Shown here in pieces: positions 32,669 through 40,788 of a stretch of DNA of 64,000 nt. The stretch covers positions 4,631,250 through 4,695,249 of the forward strand of contig NZ_HG964446.1 in the NCBI RefSeq assembly GCF_000689255.1, given 5' to 3'. The position numbers were made by a program, and so were the translations under genes. The DNA is from Mycobacterium triplex. Lineage in GTDB: Bacteria; Actinomycetota; Actinomycetes; Mycobacteriales; Mycobacteriaceae. The notes below the pieces were generated by a model. That model was not told the DNA's origin, did not search any database, and saw only the letters and a program-made list of their open reading frames with translations. How positions within the stretch are numbered: the first letter of the stretch is position 1; every line of letters starts with the position of its first letter.

Positions 32669-34414
32669 ATGCTTCTGGCACTGCTGCGCCAGTACATCCG
32701 GCCGTACCGCCGGCTGGTGGCGGTGCTGATGGTGCTTCAACTGATCAGCACCCTGGCGACGCTGTACCTGCCGACGGTCAACGCCGCGATCATCGACGAC
32801 GGCGTCGCGAAGGGCGACACCGCGACGATCGTCCGGCTCGGCATGGTGATGCTGGCCGTCACCGGGTTGCAGGTGTTGTGCTCGGTCGGGGCCACCTACT
32901 TCGGCTCACGGACCGGGATGGGGTTCGGCCGCGACCTGCGCCGGGCGATGTTCGAACACGTCACCACCTTCTCCGAGCCCGAGACCGCCCGATTCGGCGC
33001 GCCGACTTTGCTTACCCGCAGCACCAACGATGTCCGGCAGATTCAGTACCTGGTGCAGATGGCGGGCACGGTGCTGATCAGCGCGCCGATCATGTGCATC
33101 GGCGGCGTCGTCATGGCCATCCATCAAGAAGCCGCGCTGACCTGGCTGCTGCTGGTCAGCGTGCCGATCCTGGCCGTGGCGAATTACTGGATCATGTCGC
33201 ACCTGCTGCCGTTGTTTCGCAGCATGCAAGCACTGATCGACGGCATCAACCGGGTGATGCGCGACCAGCTGTCCGGCGTGCGGGTGGTCCGGGCGTTCAC
33301 CCGCGAAAGCTTTGAGCGCGAACGTTTTTCCCGCGCCAACACGGCACTGTCGAATGCGTCGCTGACGGCCGGCAACTGGCAAGCGCTGATGCTGCCGGTG
33401 ACCACCCTGACGATCAACGTGTCCAGCGTCGCGCTGATCTGGTTCGGCGGGCTGCGCATCGATCGCGGTCAGATGCAGGTCGGCTCGTTGACCGCTTTTC
33501 TGGCTTATTTCACGCAGATCCTGATGGCCGTGTTGATGGCGACAATGACGCTGGTGGTGCTGCCGCGAGCGTCCGTGTGCGCCGAGCGGATCGCCGAGGT
33601 GCTGTCCACTCGTCCCGCCATCGTCAGCCCGCAACACCCCAAGCTTCCGCACGCCGGGCTTACCGGCGTTGTCCGCCTGGACGGTGCGACATTCACCTAC
33701 CCGGGCGCCGAGCGCCCTGTGCTGCAAGATATCTCGTTGACCGCGCGGCCCGGCACCACCACCGCGATCGTCGGCAGCACCGGCTCGGGCAAGTCGACGC
33801 TGGTGTCGTTGATCTGCCGCCTCTATGACGTGGCCGACGGCGCGGTGCTGATCGACGACCTCGACGTCCGCGCCTACGACACCGAGCGGCTGTGGTCGGC
33901 GATCGGCCTGGTCCCGCAGCGCGGCTACCTCTTCTCCGGCACGGTCGCGGAGAACCTGCACATGGGCAAGGCGGACGCGAGCGACGACGAGATGTGGGAA
34001 GCGTTGCGGGTGGCCGCCGCCGACGAATTCGTCCGGGCGCACGCCGACGGGCTGCAGATGCGCGTCGCCCAGGCCGGGATCAATTTGTCGGGCGGACAAC
34101 GGCAACGGCTGGCGATCGCCCGGGCAGTCATTCGCCGCCCGCCGATCTACCTGTTCGACGACGCGTTCTCCGCACTCGATGCGCATACCGAGGCGCGGGT
34201 CCGGGCCGGCGTGCAGGAGGTCTGCGGCGGATCTACCATTATCGTTGTCACACAGCGTATTTCGACGGCATCGCAGGCCGACCAGATCGTCGTCATCGAC
34301 AACGGGATGGTGGTGGGTTCGGGCACCCACGAGTCGCTACTGGCCGATTGCGCCACCTACGCGGAATTCGCCGACTCGCAGTCGGTCGGCACCGGATTCG
34401 GAGCCACGAAGTGA
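32669..34414 (+). CDS. ABC exporter half-transporter with non-canonical Walker B (Rv1273c-like)
   Basis: A 581-residue half-transporter: six transmembrane helices (about residues 15-300), then an ABC domain. Walker A GSTGSGKST is near residue 372 and signature LSGGQRQR is intact. The residue after Walker B is Asp rather than Glu (IYLFDDAFSALD). Together with the next gene product it forms a heterodimeric type IV exporter. ATG 32669 matches the M. tuberculosis length (582). The stop overlaps the next gene's GTG as GTGA. The substrate is unknown; the neighbouring lipoproteins LprB/LprC suggest an envelope role, which is inference. Confidence 0.92.
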   Translation: MLLALLRQYIRPYRRLVAVLMVLQLISTLATLYLPTVNAAIIDDGVAKGDTATIVRLGMVMLAVTGLQVLCSVGATYFGSRTGMGFGRDLRRAMFEHVTTFSEPETARFGAPTLLTRSTNDVRQIQYLVQMAGTVLISAPIMCIGGVVMAIHQEAALTWLLLVSVPILAVANYWIMSHLLPLFRSMQALIDGINRVMRDQLSGVRVVRAFTRESFERERFSRANTALSNASLTAGNWQALMLPVTTLTINVSSVALIWFGGLRIDRGQMQVGSLTAFLAYFTQILMAVLMATMTLVVLPRASVCAERIAEVLSTRPAIVSPQHPKLPHAGLTGVVRLDGATFTYPGAERPVLQDISLTARPGTTTAIVGSTGSGKSTLVSLICRLYDVADGAVLIDDLDVRAYDTERLWSAIGLVPQRGYLFSGTVAENLHMGKADASDDEMWEALRVAAADEFVRAHADGLQMRVAQAGINLSGGQRQRLAIARAVIRRPPIYLFDDAFSALDAHTEARVRAGVQEVCGGSTIIVVTQRISTASQADQIVVIDNGMVVGSGTHESLLADCATYAEFADSQSVGTGFGATK

Positions 34415-36315
34415 CCACGGCGACGAACCGGGCCGCCCGCGAAGCCGCCACGGCCACGCCGTCCCGCGACTTCTGGGGCACGGCGGCCCGGCTGGTGAAA
34501 CGACTTGCGCCACAACGAGCACTCAGCATCGCGGTGATCGCCCTGGGCCTGACCGGCACGGCGATCGGCGTCGTCGTTCCCCGAATTCTCGGCCACGCCA
34601 CCGATTTGCTCTTCAACGGCGTGATCGGGCGGGGGCTGCCCGCGGGAATCACCAAGGCGCAGGCCGTCGCCCAAGCGAGGGCGCACGGCGACGCGACGTT
34701 CGCCGACCTGCTGTCCGGCATGAACGTGGTGCCCGGTCAGGGCGTGGACTTCGGCGCGGTGGCGCGAACACTGGCCGTTGCCCTGGCCTTGTATGTCGTT
34801 GCCGCACTGTTGATTTGGGCACAAGCGAGACTGCTCAACCTCACCCTGCAGCGGACCATGGTCGCGCTGCGCGCGCAAGTCGAGGACAAGGTCCACCGCC
34901 TGCCGCTGTCTTACTTCGACGGGCGGCTGCGCGGCGAGCTGCTGAGCCGGGTGACCAACGACATCGACAACGTCCAATCGTCGCTGTCGATGACGATCAG
35001 CCAGCTGCTGACGTCGATCCTGACCGTGGTCGCGGTGCTGGTCATGATGTTGTCGATCTCGCCGCTGCTGACGCTGATCACCGTGCTGACCGTGCCGCTG
35101 TCGCTGCTGGCGTCCCGGGCGATCGCACGCCGGTCGCGGCGCCTGTTCGCGGCGCAGTGGACCAGCATCGGGCGGCTCAACGCTCACATCGAGGAGACGT
35201 ACAGCGGGTTCACGGTGGTCAAGACCTTCGGTCACCGCGACGCGGCACGCGAACGATTCCGCAGCCTCAACGACGACGTCTACCACGCCAGCTTCGGCTC
35301 GCAGTTCTTCTCCGGACTGGTGGCACCGGTCACGACATTCATCGGCAACCTCGGATACGTCGCGGTCGCGGTGATCGGTGGCCTGCAGGTCGCCACCGGA
35401 CACATCACCCTCGGCAACATCCAGGCGTTCATCCAGTACGTCCGGCAGTTCAACACCCCGCTGGGCCAGGTGACCGGGATGTACAACACCCTGCAATCCG
35501 GGGTGGCCAGCGCCGAGCGGGTGTTCGAGCTGCTCGACGAGCCCGAGGAAGCGCCGGACCCCGCGCCGATGCTGCCCAACGGCCAGACCCCGCAACCACG
35601 CGGCCGCGTCGAGTTCGCGCACGTGAGCTTTGCCTACCACGCGGGCACGACGGTGATCGAAGACCTGTCGATGACGGTCGAGCCGGGCAGCACGGTGGCG
35701 ATCGTCGGACCGACCGGAGCGGGCAAGACCACGCTGGTGAACCTGCTGATGCGGTTCTACGACGTCGATGCCGGCCGCATCCTGCTCGACGGCGTCGACA
35801 TCACCACGATGAGCAGGCAAGCCCTGCGATCCGGAATCGGCATGGTGCTGCAAGACGCCTGGCTGTTCGACGGCACCATCGCGGAGAACATCGGCTACGG
35901 CCGGCCCGACGCCAGCGCGGATGAGGTGGTCGAGGCCGCCCGGGCGGCCTATGTCGACCGGTTCGTCCACACCCTGCCGGGCGGCTATGCGACCCGGGTC
36001 ACCGGCGACGGCGCCAATATCAGTGCCGGCGAGAAGCAGCTGATCACGATCGCACGCGCGTTCCTGGCCCGTCCGCAGCTGCTGATCCTGGACGAGGCGA
36101 CCAGCTCGGTCGACACCCGCACCGAGGCCCTTATTCAGCGGGCCATGCACGAGCTTCGCCGAGACCGCACGAGTTTCGTTATCGCACACCGACTTTCGAC
36201 GATCCGCGCTGCTGACCGCATCGTGGTGGTCGAGTCAGGCCGCATCGTCGAACAGGGCGACCACGCCGAACTCATGGCGCGCCGGGGTGCCTACTACGCG
36301 ATGACTCGGGCCTGA
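34411..36315 (+). CDS. ABC exporter half-transporter with degenerate signature (Rv1272c-like)
   Basis: A 634-residue partner of the previous half-transporter, with a longer first periplasmic segment (about residues 65-115) between helices 1 and 2. The ABC domain has Walker A GPTGAGKTT, Walker B LLILDEATSSVD with the catalytic Glu, and an altered signature ISAGEKQ instead of LSGGQ. In a heterodimer this signature would face the partner's Walker B Asp, giving one degenerate and one working ATP site. GTG 34411 overlaps the upstream stop; the frame before it lies within the partner gene. Confidence 0.92.
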   Translation: MTTATNRAAREAATATPSRDFWGTAARLVKRLAPQRALSIAVIALGLTGTAIGVVVPRILGHATDLLFNGVIGRGLPAGITKAQAVAQARAHGDATFADLLSGMNVVPGQGVDFGAVARTLAVALALYVVAALLIWAQARLLNLTLQRTMVALRAQVEDKVHRLPLSYFDGRLRGELLSRVTNDIDNVQSSLSMTISQLLTSILTVVAVLVMMLSISPLLTLITVLTVPLSLLASRAIARRSRRLFAAQWTSIGRLNAHIEETYSGFTVVKTFGHRDAARERFRSLNDDVYHASFGSQFFSGLVAPVTTFIGNLGYVAVAVIGGLQVATGHITLGNIQAFIQYVRQFNTPLGQVTGMYNTLQSGVASAERVFELLDEPEEAPDPAPMLPNGQTPQPRGRVEFAHVSFAYHAGTTVIEDLSMTVEPGSTVAIVGPTGAGKTTLVNLLMRFYDVDAGRILLDGVDITTMSRQALRSGIGMVLQDAWLFDGTIAENIGYGRPDASADEVVEAARAAYVDRFVHTLPGGYATRVTGDGANISAGEKQLITIARAFLARPQLLILDEATSSVDTRTEALIQRAMHELRRDRTSFVIAHRLSTIRAADRIVVVESGRIVEQGDHAELMARRGAYYAMTRA

Positions 36316-36437
36316 ACTTCCCGGGCCCTGAGGCGTTACTGAAATGACGCCAAGAAGTTATTGAGGATCCATTTAGAACCGCGGCTGAGGCTAGCCCCAT
36401 CACCACCCCAACCGCACACCTGAAAAGGATCACAGCA

Positions 36438-36773
36438 ATGTTCTCTCCCCGCCTCAGCACGATTGCCAGCACCATGATCGGCGCCGCCGCCATCGGGATC
36501 GTCGCGATCGGCACCGCCGGCACCGCCGGAGCCACCACCGCCGACGACGCGTTCCTCGCTCAGATGGACAAGCTCGGCATCTCCTTCAGCTCACCCGCCG
36601 ACGCCATCAAGGACGGTCACAAGGTCTGCCAGGAGCTCGCCGCCGGCAAAACCGGAACCGACATCGCCACCGAGGTCCTCCAGCAGACGAACCTGACCAG
36701 CCACCAGGCGGCCTACTTCGTCGTCGACGCGACCCACGCCTACTGCCCGCAACTCGCTCCTCAGCTCACCTGA
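36438..36773 (+). CDS. DUF732 secreted protein (Rv1271c-like)
   Basis: A 111-residue exported protein. The signal peptide ends in AGATTADD, followed by the DUF732 helical domain with cysteines in HKVCQEL and the C-terminal AYCPQL. AAAGGAT lies just before ATG 36438. It is homologous to M. tuberculosis Rv1271c (113 residues) and a paralogue of the DUF732 gene at 1471. It is followed after 11 bases by a strong hairpin, so it is probably a single-gene transcript or the end of one. Confidence 0.9.
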   Translation: MFSPRLSTIASTMIGAAAIGIVAIGTAGTAGATTADDAFLAQMDKLGISFSSPADAIKDGHKVCQELAAGKTGTDIATEVLQQTNLTSHQAAYFVVDATHAYCPQLAPQLT

Positions 36774-36784
36774 TCGCACCCACC

Positions 36785-36827
36785 GGCGAATGGGCGGATC
36801 CCGGTAACCGGGGTCCGCCCATTCGCC
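36785..36827 (+). terminator. Long GC-rich hairpin terminator after DUF732 gene
   Basis: GGCGAATGGGCGGA (36785-36798) pairs perfectly with TCCGCCCATTCGCC (36814-36827). After one mismatch the stem continues with CCCGGT/ACCGGG to a tiny loop. Only a weak ATTT follows, as is usual for mycobacterial hairpin terminators lacking a U-tract. Confidence 0.75.
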
Positions 36828-37119
36828 ATTTGCAGGTCGCTGCGCGGTCGGCCCTCGTTCACGCCGGACCCGCCCCGCGTTCGACGACACCGCCGCGTCC
36901 GCAGCACCGCAGCAACATTGGAAAGCATTGCTAACCAAGATGATTCAGAGCAGCAGCAGGCCGAATTGGAATGCGCTTCGACGCCGGGCTGACGCGGGAT
37001 TCGGTTGAGACCTTCCGCATCCCGCATCGACCTCACTAAGCTCGGGGGTCGGCTGTTGATTTGCTGCGCGGCGATTGCTATGCAGGAAGCAGCTGTGGCC
37101 AACACTGAAGGGGATGTCG
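36828..37119. other. lprA upstream region with an interrupted dyad
   Basis: This is the noncoding stretch between the terminator and lprA (about 290 bases). It holds an interrupted 21-base dyad at 36918-36938, TTGGaaAGCAtTGCTaaCCAA, and the lprA ribosome binding site AGGGG at 37109-37113. I find no coding frame with family resemblance. Confidence 0.45.
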
Positions 37120-37854
37120 ATGAAGCTCTCACCTCGCACCGTTACCGCCGCCGCTGCCGCCGCGCTCTCCCTCGTACTGGCCATCGGTGGCTGCTCGAGC
37201 AACTCGAACACCGGCAAAGCGCCCGGGACCACCGCCACCACCTCCAGCAGCGAGACGGCCACCCTGCTCAAGCAGGCCGCAGACGCGATGACCAAGGTCA
37301 CCGGCATGCATGTCAGCGTGACGGTGCAGGGCGACGTGCCCAACCTCCGGGTGACCAAGCTGGACGGCGACATCTCCAACACCCCGCAAACGGTTGCCAC
37401 CGGCACCGCGACACTGCTGGTCGGCAAATCTCCCCAAGACGCGAAGTTCGTCTACGTCGACGGCCACCTGTACTCCGACCTCGGACAACCCGGCACCTAC
37501 ACCGACTTCGGCAACGGCGCCTCGATCTACAACGTGTCGGTGCTGCTGGACCCCAGCAAGGGCCTGGCCAACCTCCTGTCGAAACTCCAGAACGCCGGGG
37601 TGGCGGGCACCGAGCAGGTCAACGGCGTCGCGACCACCAAGATCACCGGCAACTCGTCGGCCGACGACGTCGCAACGCTGGCCGGCTCCAAGTTGACCGC
37701 CCAGAGCGTGACGACGGTGCCCACCACCGTCTGGATCGCCTCGGACGGCTCCTCACACCTGGTGCAGCTGCAGGTCCATCCGACGAACGACACCTCGGTG
37801 ACGCTGACGATGTCCGACTGGGGCAAGACGGTCACCGCCACCAAGCCCGTTTAG
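37120..37854 (+). CDS. lprA: Lipoprotein LprA, LppX/LprG/LprA family
   Basis: A 244-residue lipoprotein with lipobox AIGGCSS, then a Ser/Thr linker and the LppX_LprAFG domain (TLLKQAADAMTKVTGMHVSVTVQGDVPNL; WIASDGSSHLVQLQV). Proteins of this fold have a hydrophobic cavity that carries lipids in the envelope. M. tuberculosis LprA (Rv1270c) is a known TLR2 agonist of the same length. ATG 37120 follows AGGGG with six bases of spacing; a second ATG lies at 37114 and the frame opens at TTG 37075. Confidence 0.93.
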   Translation: MKLSPRTVTAAAAAALSLVLAIGGCSSNSNTGKAPGTTATTSSSETATLLKQAADAMTKVTGMHVSVTVQGDVPNLRVTKLDGDISNTPQTVATGTATLLVGKSPQDAKFVYVDGHLYSDLGQPGTYTDFGNGASIYNVSVLLDPSKGLANLLSKLQNAGVAGTEQVNGVATTKITGNSSADDVATLAGSKLTAQSVTTVPTTVWIASDGSSHLVQLQVHPTNDTSVTLTMSDWGKTVTATKPV

Positions 37855-37932
37855 GTCCGTCTAGTCAGCGGCGTGCAATCCCTGGAAAACGTGGAAACCG
37901 CCGGAGCGCCGGCATTCGGAAAGGAATCACCA

Positions 37933-38289
37933 ATGAGGATGATTACTCGTCGCCGGGGGTTCACCGTGGCCGCCGCTGCCGCCGCCATCAGCGTCGCGCT
38001 GGCCCCGGCGGCCGGCGCCGCCGATCAGTACGGCGCGATTGCCTACTCCAGCAACGGTTCCTGGGGCCGTAGCTGGGACTACCCGACCCGCCCGGCCGCG
38101 GAGGCCACCGCGGTCAAGAACTGCGCCTACACGGACTGCAAGGTGCTCACCAGCTTCACCGACTGCGGCGCCGTCGCGACCAATGGCAAGGCATTCCAGG
38201 GCGGCGTCGGCGCCACCCTGGCCGCCGCGATGAAGGACGCGCTGACCAAGCTCGGCGGCGGCTCCATCGACACGTGGGCGTGCAACTAA
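37933..38289 (+). CDS. DUF4189 secreted protein (Rv1269c-like)
   Basis: A 118-residue exported protein. An Arg-rich N terminus (MRMITRRR), an Ala-rich signal peptide ending in AGAADQ and then a DUF4189 domain of about 88 residues with four cysteines (KNCAYTDCKVL, FTDCGA, TWACN) and GAIAYS at its start. AAGGAA precedes ATG 37933. It is homologous to M. tuberculosis Rv1269c. The function of the domain is not established. Confidence 0.9.
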   Translation: MRMITRRRGFTVAAAAAAISVALAPAAGAADQYGAIAYSSNGSWGRSWDYPTRPAAEATAVKNCAYTDCKVLTSFTDCGAVATNGKAFQGGVGATLAAAMKDALTKLGGGSIDTWACN

Positions 38290-38402
38290 CCCTGAACCCG
38301 GCGCTAGGTCACTCCAAGAATTCGTGGAGATAACAGATAGGCCACGATCGGAACCTTTTCTCAACCACCCCGCACCACCGCGGGACGAGAAAGGGGACAC
38401 CG

Positions 38403-39101
38403 ATGAAGACCACCAAGATCGCCGCGATCGCCAAGACCGCCACCCTCGCCGTCGTCGCGGGTGCCGTCGCGCTGGGATTGGCCGGACCGGCCGAGGCAGC
38501 CGCGGGCACCATGTACGGCGACCCCGTCGCGGCCGCAAAGTACTGGCGCTACCAGAAATACGACGACTGCGTCCTGATGTCGAGCGCCGACGTGATCGGC
38601 CAGATTACCGGCAAGGAGCCCTCGGAGCAGGCGATCATCAAGCGGGCGCAGGCCACGCCGAGCGTCGTGCACCCCGGCTCGATCTACACCACGCCGGCCA
38701 ACACCAGAAACCCGAATTCGGGGATGGGCACCAGCTTTGCCGACGTCCCGACCTTGCTGAAGCTGTACAAGATCGACGCCACGATCACCAACAAGGACCA
38801 CGCCGCCAAGGATGGCATCGTCGGCGGCATCGAAGGGCTCGAGGAGCAACTGAGCGAGGGCCATAAAATCATCGTCAGCGTCAACGGAGAACTCATCTGG
38901 GGTCAGCCCGTCGAAAACAAGGACGACAACGGAAACCCGCGGGGCGACCACGCGGTGGTGGTCACCGGTATCGACACGGCCAACAACGTGGTGCACCTCA
39001 ACGACAGCGGCACCAAGGACGGCCGCGACGAGCAGATCCCGATGGCGCTCTTCATGAAGGCATGGGAGGCCAGCAAGGAGCTGATGGTCTTCACCACCTA
39101 G
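38403..39101 (+). CDS. Secreted C39-like cysteine peptidase-fold protein (Rv1268c-like)
   Basis: A 232-residue exported protein. The signal peptide ends in PAEAAAG. The mature domain has the papain-like peptidase C39 layout: a Cys in YDDCVLMSSADVI (about residue 58), a His in RGDHAVVVTGID and an Asp/Asn in VVHLNDSG. These would form a catalytic triad, although many secreted C39_2 proteins are not proven peptidases. GAAAGGGGACACC precedes ATG 38403. Length equals M. tuberculosis Rv1268c. A strong terminator hairpin follows. Confidence 0.85.
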   Translation: MKTTKIAAIAKTATLAVVAGAVALGLAGPAEAAAGTMYGDPVAAAKYWRYQKYDDCVLMSSADVIGQITGKEPSEQAIIKRAQATPSVVHPGSIYTTPANTRNPNSGMGTSFADVPTLLKLYKIDATITNKDHAAKDGIVGGIEGLEEQLSEGHKIIVSVNGELIWGQPVENKDDNGNPRGDHAVVVTGIDTANNVVHLNDSGTKDGRDEQIPMALFMKAWEASKELMVFTT

Positions 39102-39121
39102 CCGGTCACGGACGCCGAACC

Positions 39122-39158
39122 GGCGGGCAGCCTCGGCGAAGCACGGCGGCTGCCCGCC
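39122..39158 (+). terminator. Hairpin terminator after the C39-like gene
   Basis: GGCGGGCAGCC (39122-39132) and GGCTGCCCGCC (39148-39158) form a perfect 11-base stem around a 15-base loop, 20 bases after the stop codon. TTGTG follows, without a real T-run. Confidence 0.72.
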
Positions 39159-39381
39159 TTGTGCGGTTTGGATGAATCCCAACCGGATTCGAGCGAGCCG
39201 TCGATGATCACGCTGGCAGGGAACACATTTCAGCGCGTGGCAAACGCGCACGGCCGTCACCGCCGCGGCACACCAAGCTGCACCGGTATTACCGAATTCG
39301 CGGGGTTCGTATCACAATGTGAATGGCACCGCATGGGCAGGTGACGCCGCGCAGAGAACCCGGAAGGTCTGGTTAGCGACG

Positions 39382-40536
39382 ATGGCAGACAAAAGTCTCG
39401 AATTCGGCCTGCTCGGGCCGTTGGAGATGACTGTTGACGGCAGCATGGTGCCGTTGGGCACGCCCAAACAGCGTGCGGTGCTGGCCATGCTGCTGATGAA
39501 CCGCAACAGCCCGGTCGGCGTCGAAAGGCTCATCACCGCCCTGTGGGAAGACGAGCCTCCGTCGGGTGCGCGGGCCAGCATCCACTCCTACGTGTCCAAT
39601 CTGCGCAAGCTGCTCAGCAGCGCCGGCATGGACCCGCGCGTGGTGCTGGCCGCGGCGCCGCCGGGCTACCGGCTCGCCGTCGACGAAAACAGTTGCGATC
39701 TCGGACGGTTCATCACCGAGAAGACCGCGGGCGTGCACGCGGCCGCGGCCAGCAGGTTCGAGCAGGCGAGCCAGCACCTGTCGACGGCGTTGGCGCAATG
39801 GCGGGGACCGGTGCTCGAGGACCTGCGCGACTTTCAGTTCGTCGACACCTTCGCCACCTCGCTCGTGGAGGAGAAAATACTCGTCCACACCGCGAAGGCG
39901 GAGGCCGAAATCGCTTGCGGACGTGGCGCCTCCGTGGTCAGCGACCTCGAAGCCCTGATCACCGAGCACCCCTATCGCGAGCCGCTGTGGGCCCAGTTGA
40001 TCACGGCGTACTACCTGACCGATCGCCAATCGGACGCGCTGGCCGCCTACCGGCGGGTGAAGACGACACTGGCCGACGAGCTCGGGATCGACCCCGGCCC
40101 GACGTTGCGTGACCTGAACGAAAAAATCCTGCGCCAGGAACCACTGGACGCCAAGAAGTCGGCCCGGACCACGGCGGTCGGCACCATCACCCTGCTGGAT
40201 CAGCGCACCAAGGTCCCGGCCGGGAAGCCCGCCGCGTACCTGCACGAAGCGTCGGGCCGGAGCTACCCGCTGCGCGCGACGGAGACCCGGATCGGCCGTC
40301 TCAGCGACAACGACATCATCCTGGCCAGCGCCAACGTGAGCCGCCATCACGCCGTCATCGTCGACACCGGCACCAGCTACGTGATCAACGACCTGCGCTC
40401 GTCCAACGGCGTACATGTCCAACACCAACGCATCCGGTCCGCGACCACGCTGAAAGACGGCGACCACGTCCGCATCTGCGACCACGAGTTCACCTTCGAG
40501 ATCCCGCGGGGCTACAACAGCGAGGCCGCCGACTGA
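39382..40536 (+). CDS. embR: EmbR transcriptional regulator with FHA domain (Rv1267c-like)
   Basis: A 384-residue SARP-like activator with three domains: winged-helix DNA binding (residues 5-100, LGTPKQRAVLAMLLMNR), bacterial transcriptional activation domain (about 105-255, EHPYREPLWAQLITAYYLTDRQSDAL) and a C-terminal FHA domain (about 285-375, RIGRLSDNDI, NVSRHHAVIV, LRSSNGVHV). In M. tuberculosis, PknH phosphorylates EmbR, and the FHA domain binds phospho-threonine; EmbR then raises expression of the embCAB arabinosyltransferases. Sequence identity is high throughout. ATG 39382 matches the family start; the ribosome binding site GGAAGG is somewhat distant. Confidence 0.95.
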   Translation: MADKSLEFGLLGPLEMTVDGSMVPLGTPKQRAVLAMLLMNRNSPVGVERLITALWEDEPPSGARASIHSYVSNLRKLLSSAGMDPRVVLAAAPPGYRLAVDENSCDLGRFITEKTAGVHAAAASRFEQASQHLSTALAQWRGPVLEDLRDFQFVDTFATSLVEEKILVHTAKAEAEIACGRGASVVSDLEALITEHPYREPLWAQLITAYYLTDRQSDALAAYRRVKTTLADELGIDPGPTLRDLNEKILRQEPLDAKKSARTTAVGTITLLDQRTKVPAGKPAAYLHEASGRSYPLRATETRIGRLSDNDIILASANVSRHHAVIVDTGTSYVINDLRSSNGVHVQHQRIRSATTLKDGDHVRICDHEFTFEIPRGYNSEAAD

Positions 40537-40779
40537 ATATTGCTGCCGCGCAAGGTGTTTCGTGGCATCAGCCGGCATGGCCAATCACCACAAGGCTTTT
40601 CGTTCCGACCGCGCCGGCGTCCACACCCGACCCGCCCGCGCCGGGATCTCGCGATTGTCACTCCCGCGGGTTCGCGACGGCTTACCGTGATGGTTGCTAG
40701 TCGCGGTGGTTACGAGCGAGGATCTGCCCATAATTGTTGATATCGTCGGCGGATCCGCGGCCGGTTTGGAGGATCAGCG
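40537..40779. promoter_or_regulatory. Upstream region of the first kinase gene
   Basis: A noncoding gap of 243 bases. Its last 48 bases are nearly the same as the leader of the second kinase gene (see the repeat entry), including GGAGG before the start codon. The rest shows no recognisable gene or hairpin. Confidence 0.5.
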
Positions 40780-40788
40780 ATGAGCGAG
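40732..40788 (+). repeat. Kinase leader repeat, copy 1
   Basis: 57 bases from AATTGTTGATA through GGTTTGGAGGATCAGCG to the first codons ATGAGCGAG. Compared by eye with the copy at 45397-45453 there are six mismatches and no gap, and both sit at the same distance from their start codons. Confidence 0.85.

Noticed and set aside
34357..36189. 610-codon antisense frame over the second ABC half-transporter
   Set aside because: Biased composition (Gln, His, Arg, Asp) and no family motif; the sense strand encodes an unmistakable ABC exporter.
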